In this document: positions 60,947 through 64,000 of the stretch, in pieces
Layout of the letters: each line of letters begins with the position of its first letter
Numbering within the stretch: the first letter of the stretch is position 1
NCBI RefSeq assembly: GCF_025148285.1
Contig: NZ_CP102268.1
Location: forward strand, 1,302,001-1,366,000
Reading direction: 5' to 3'
Origin: Marvinbryantia formatexigens DSM 14469
GTDB lineage: Bacteria; Bacillota; Clostridia; Lachnospirales; Lachnospiraceae
Length of the DNA stretch: 64,000 nt
The notes under the pieces: model-generated
Told to the model about the DNA's origin: nothing
Seen by the model: the letters and a program-made list of their open reading frames with translations, nothing else
The model's database searches: none
Program-made: the position numbers and the translations under genes

Positions 60947-61479
60947 TCCTCAAAGGTATAAAATATTCCGCTGCGGATGTCATGAAAAAATGTTTCTTCC
61001 TCACCGACAACAAGCTCATAGAAATCTCCGGTAGCAGCACACTCGTAGCCAAATATCCCCGTTTCTTTTGTTCTCACTTTTGTAATAATATCCTCCACAA
61101 CCTCGCCAATCTTCATGCCCTGGCGTGAAGATGCCGGCCACCTCCGGAGCATACTTCTTACCCGGCTTTTGTTCAGCTTTATTTTTTTTGAGGCATAAAA
61201 TTTATCCGGAAACTGTATCTCGCGCGTTGTTCCAAGACCTTCAAGAATCCTCTCAAATACTTCCGCTCCCTCATCATAGGCAAAGCCCATCTCCAGATAT
61301 GCCTGCATATGCAGCATTGCTGTCTCCAGATAACGCATGTCTTTCAGCTTTTCATAATACCAGTAAAGCTGTTCTGCCGCTTTAATCATCGTCGTTTTCA
61401 CAGAAAGATTTTTATACTGGACACTGCCCGCCGCCATCTTAATTGCCTCAATATAACTGTTCCGTTCTATTTCCTGCAT
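60943..61479 (-). CDS. Hypothetical cytosolic protein
   Basis: 178 residues, no signal peptide. The N-terminal ~85 residues look helical, TPR-like or DUF6483-like (IKAAEQLYWYYEKLKDMRYL; EGAEVFERILEGLGT). The C-terminal part is mixed and strand-rich (GYECAATGDFYELVVGEEET). I do not recognise the family with confidence. A GGGGGAAG site precedes the ATG. It is divergent from the MNT gene. Confidence 0.6.
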   Translation of the reverse strand: MQEIERNSYIEAIKMAAGSVQYKNLSVKTTMIKAAEQLYWYYEKLKDMRYLETAMLHMQAYLEMGFAYDEGAEVFERILEGLGTTREIQFPDKFYASKKIKLNKSRVRSMLRRWPASSRQGMKIGEVVEDIITKVRTKETGIFGYECAATGDFYELVVGEEETFFHDIRSGIFYTFED

Positions 61480-61609
61480 TATATCTTCCCCCAGACTGTT
61501 TTTGACTAATTATAGCAAAGCAGCTTACCCGGAAAGAAATCCTGACCGCAAAGCACTGCTGTTTTGTCCGCCAACGCAGACTATTTCGATTCTGCTTCGC
61601 GAATGGGGA

Positions 61610-61638
61610 TTGCCAATCACCTTAATATAAAGTATTAT
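61610..61638 (+). promoter_or_regulatory. Promoter of the MNT/HEPN pair
   Basis: -35 TTGCCA (61610-61615), 17-nt spacer, -10 TATTAT (61633-61638). Confidence 0.5.
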
Positions 61639-61675
61639 ATAAATATAATTTGCAAAACCGGGGTGATAATGTCAA

Positions 61676-61945
61676 ATGTCAGCAGAGGAAGTAATAAAAC
61701 AAGTAGCGGAAATCTGCCGGAAATATAATGCCCGTGAAGTAATTCTTTTTGGTTCACGCGCGAAGGGTACCGCAAGAGACCGCAGTGATATTGATATTGC
61801 AGTATCGGGAGTAACTTATTTTGAAGAGCTTGCCGAAGAGGTGGATACATTTCCTACCTTATACACCATTGATATAGTCAACCTTGATACCTGCAAAAAT
61901 CGCTTGCTGTTGGAGGATATAAAGGACTATGGACGGAAAATTTAA
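61676..61945 (+). CDS. MNT-type nucleotidyltransferase (antitoxin partner)
   Basis: 89 residues, a minimal nucleotidyltransferase with GSRAKGTARDRSDIDIAVSG (GS and DxD-type metal residues) near residue 27, and the third acidic residue in TIDIVNLD. Proteins like this adenylylate and silence HEPN partners. The stop overlaps the HEPN gene by 17 bases, so the pair is translated together. The ribosome-binding site (GGGGTG) is somewhat far from the ATG. Confidence 0.85.
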   Translation: MSAEEVIKQVAEICRKYNAREVILFGSRAKGTARDRSDIDIAVSGVTYFEELAEEVDTFPTLYTIDIVNLDTCKNRLLLEDIKDYGRKI

Positions 61946-62342
61946 AAAACGTTATCTTTCTTATAAGAATTCATTATCTGCGCTTTCCGAAGCACGTGAA
62001 AGAGATCTGACAGATTCTTTTGTACTGAGTGGCACAAGTGCAAAATTCTGTATTACCTTCGACCTTGCCTGGAAAGTCATGAAAGATATCCTGACAGAAT
62101 ACTATGCCATAACGGATTTTGTGGCAGAATCTCCCAGAGAGGTATTAAAAAAAGCCTTTCAGGCTAATCTGATTCATGATAATACATGGTTGGAAATGCT
62201 TCAGGTGCGAAACCAGCTCACGCATGATTATGACGGAGATATTATAAAAAGCTGCTGCGAAGTAATTATAGAAAAATATATCGATGAATTTTATGGTTTC
62301 CAGGCAGAAGTGGAAAATCTCCTGGAAAATAATTCTGACTGA
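61929..62342 (+). CDS. HEPN-type nucleotidyltransferase-substrate-binding protein (HI0074-like)
   Basis: 137 residues, all helical, of the NTase-substrate-binding family. The HEPN RNase-like motif R-x4-H is seen in VRNQLTHDYD near residue 97. In MNT/HEPN toxin-antitoxin pairs this protein is the toxin, and the MNT protein modifies a Tyr near the motif (here DYD). It overlaps the MNT gene by 17 bases. A toxin role is inferred from the family and not shown here. Confidence 0.83.
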   Translation: MDGKFKKRYLSYKNSLSALSEARERDLTDSFVLSGTSAKFCITFDLAWKVMKDILTEYYAITDFVAESPREVLKKAFQANLIHDNTWLEMLQVRNQLTHDYDGDIIKSCCEVIIEKYIDEFYGFQAEVENLLENNSD

Positions 62343-62348
62343 CAACAT

Positions 62349-62397
62349 CATCCCGCCTGCCATGTCTTCCTTCCCGGAAGGTCTGGCAGGCGGGATG
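62349..62397. terminator. Convergent terminator between HEPN gene and ptsI
   Basis: Fourteen-bp perfect arms (CATCCCGCCTGCCA) around an inner TTCC/GGAA stem; a T-run follows on the plus strand. Serves both converging genes. Confidence 0.75.
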
Positions 62398-62415
62398 AAT
62401 CTTTTTACGCCCCTT

Positions 62416-64000
62416 TTATTCTATTTCCCGGATACGCCTGCGCAGCTCCAGCACCATTGCCGGAGAGACGGACAGCTCATCCACTCCCATTTTGATAAAT
62501 TCCTCTGTCAGCTCCAGATCGGCTCCCAGCTCTCCGCAGATGCCCGCCCATTTTCCGTGGCGGTGCGCACTTTCCACTGTCATGCGTATCATCTTCAGAA
62601 CCGCCGGATGATGCGGGTCGTAAAAATCGTCAAGGCGGGCATTCTGTCGGTCGATGGCAAGCGTATACTGCGTAAGGTCATTCGTCCCGATGCTGAAAAA
62701 ATCCGTCAGCTCTGCCAGCTCATCGCTAATCATCACGGCGGCGGGCGTTTCTATCATGATGCCCTGCTCCGGCACCTTATACGGAATCTGCTCCGCCTCC
62801 AGCTCTTCCTGCACCTGCCGCACGATTGCGGCAATCTGCTGCATCTCCCCGACAGAAATAATCATCGGATACATAATGGAAAGATTGCCGTACACTGCCG
62901 CCCGCAGAAGCGCCCGGAGCTGCGTCCGGAAAATTTCCGGCTGCTTCAGGCAGATACGGATTGCCCGGTATCCGAGCGCCGGATTCTCTTCCCTGCCAAG
63001 TCCCAGATAATCCGCCTGCTTGTCCGCGCCGATATCCAGCGTGCGGATAATCACCTTCTTCTCACCCATCATGCGCAGCACATGCATATACGTCTGGAAC
63101 TGCTCCTCCTCACCCGGAAAATCATTGCGCCCGATATAAAGAAATTCGCTGCGGAACAGACCGATTCCGCCGGCATCGTTCTCCAGCGCATAGCCGACGT
63201 CTCCCACACCGCCGATATTTGCATAAACATTCACGGTTCTGCCGCTGCGCGTGCGGTTTTCCTTTCCCTTCAGCTCCTGCAGAAGAGCCGCCCGCTCCCG
63301 CTCCTGCGCCATCCGGCGCTCCGCCTCCTGCAGGGCCGCCTGCGACGGCTCGAAAATCACCTCGCCGCGCATCCCGTCCACTACCACGGTCACGCCATTC
63401 TCTATTTTATCCAGGTCCAGAGGGACGCCCACCAGCGCCGGAATATTCATCTGCCGCGCCAGAATCGCCGTATGGGAATTTGTAGAGCCGTGCACCGTGA
63501 CGAACGCCAGAATCCGGCTCTTATCCATCTGCACCGTCTCGCTGGGCGAAAGGTCATCCGCTATGATCACGGACGGCTGCTCTGCAAAAAAACCATCCTG
63601 TCCCTGCCCGCTCAGATTCTGAATCAGACGGTTTGTAATATCGCGCATATCCGCGGCGCGCGCCTTCATGTAATCGCTGTCCATCTCCGCAAACATTTTC
63701 GCAAAATTATCTCCCGCCGCTGCCGCCGCATATTCCGCATTCACCCTCTCCGTGCGTATCATATGATACATTGCTTCCAGAAAATCCTCATCCTCCAGAA
63801 TCATCTGATGCGCCTCAAAAATCATGGCGTTCGCCTCTCCAACCTCCGTCACCGCCTTTTCATACAGCTCCTGAAGCTGCTGCTTTGTCGCTGCCGCCGC
63901 ATCTTTGAGACGCGCAATCTCCGCGTCCGCATCCTCTGTTTTTCTGCGCTGCACCTGCTGGTCCTGCTTTTTCAGCACCGCGGCGGGTCCTGCAGCAATC
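62416..64000 (-). CDS. ptsI: PTS enzyme I (phosphoenolpyruvate-protein phosphotransferase), N-terminus beyond right edge
   Basis: Starts the sugar phosphotransferase relay by moving phosphate from PEP to HPr. The phospho-His motif is in VHGSTNSHTAILARQMNIPA, followed by GGIGLFRSEFLYIGR, the PEP-site segment FFSIGTNDLTQYTLAIDRQN and CGELGAD near the C-terminus. The frame stays open to 64000 with IAAGPAAVLKKQDQQV, so the true N-terminus lies outside the window and no start codon is called. HPr (ptsH) is not visible. Confidence 0.95.
   Translation of the reverse strand, partial: IAAGPAAVLKKQDQQVQRRKTEDADAEIARLKDAAAATKQQLQELYEKAVTEVGEANAMIFEAHQMILEDEDFLEAMYHMIRTERVNAEYAAAAAGDNFAKMFAEMDSDYMKARAADMRDITNRLIQNLSGQGQDGFFAEQPSVIIADDLSPSETVQMDKSRILAFVTVHGSTNSHTAILARQMNIPALVGVPLDLDKIENGVTVVVDGMRGEVIFEPSQAALQEAERRMAQERERAALLQELKGKENRTRSGRTVNVYANIGGVGDVGYALENDAGGIGLFRSEFLYIGRNDFPGEEEQFQTYMHVLRMMGEKKVIIRTLDIGADKQADYLGLGREENPALGYRAIRICLKQPEIFRTQLRALLRAAVYGNLSIMYPMIISVGEMQQIAAIVRQVQEELEAEQIPYKVPEQGIMIETPAAVMISDELAELTDFFSIGTNDLTQYTLAIDRQNARLDDFYDPHHPAVLKMIRMTVESAHRHGKWAGICGELGADLELTEEFIKMGVDELSVSPAMVLELRRRIREIE

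Overview
The window looks like chromosomal DNA from an anaerobic gut-type Firmicute, most likely a member of the Lachnospiraceae (Clostridium cluster XIVa). This placement is inferred from AGGAGG-type ribosome binding sites, sigma-A promoters, Opp-type and sugar-type ABC importers, a methylglyoxal synthase, a two-subunit iron-sulfur serine dehydratase and many DUF families typical of that group. I saw no rRNA or tRNA genes, no CRISPR array and no intact transposase.

Layout. 0-5 kb: the start of galK, a membrane-anchored lysozyme-like protein, an aromatic-acid exporter-like protein, an Mrp/NBP35 ATPase and a secreted CAP-domain protein. 5-11 kb: an oppBCDF-oppA oligopeptide importer. 11-17.5 kb: an orphan ABC importer with a DUF3798 binding protein, a sugar-type double ATPase and two permeases, one carrying a large soluble insert. 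17.5-23.5 kb: an L,D-transpeptidase, carB without carA, and a KDG-kinase-like sugar kinase. 23.5-24.5 kb: a decayed patch with feoB remnants, a truncated Fst/Ldr-like toxin reading frame and a convergent small-RNA transcription unit. 24.5-32.7 kb: TSUP transporter, TruA, a six-gene operon (EamA exporter to a small hypothetical, including YaaA and an alkyltransferase-like protein), DUF2383 protein, methylglyoxal synthase and an iron alcohol dehydrogenase. 32.9-42.5 kb: a GntR-controlled amino-acid uptake and catabolism operon (RocB, class III aminotransferase, guanidino-modifying enzyme, cytidylate-kinase-like protein, ABC importer, 2-hydroxyacid dehydrogenase). 42.5-48.5 kb: DUF3786 protein, a PflX-like radical SAM protein, an ECF sigma/DUF4179 anti-sigma pair, a solo HicB-like protein and L-serine dehydratase.

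48.6-60.9 kb is the most interesting part: a regulated RiPP-type locus. A 43-residue Cys-containing precursor peptide is followed by a JAB/MPN metalloprotease-like protein, a radical SAM/SPASM maturase that appears broken, and two ABC exporter subunits. Upstream, a second operon encodes a secreted DUF2712-like protein and an immunity-type ABC transporter with several membrane proteins. A GHKL sensor kinase and LytTR response regulator precede both. The precursor gene and the DUF2712-like gene each carry the same 25-bp inverted-repeat element about 85-90 bp upstream of the start codon, which ties the two operons into one probable regulon. 60.9-64 kb: an unidentified protein, an MNT/HEPN pair, and most of ptsI running off the right edge.

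Two themes recur. First, short degenerate tandem repeats are unusually common between 30 and 46 kb, in intergenic spacers and at gene termini. Second, several loci look like in-frame or frameshifted remnants (feoB, the maturase, the toxin). All family assignments are by reading motifs; none has been checked by a database search.
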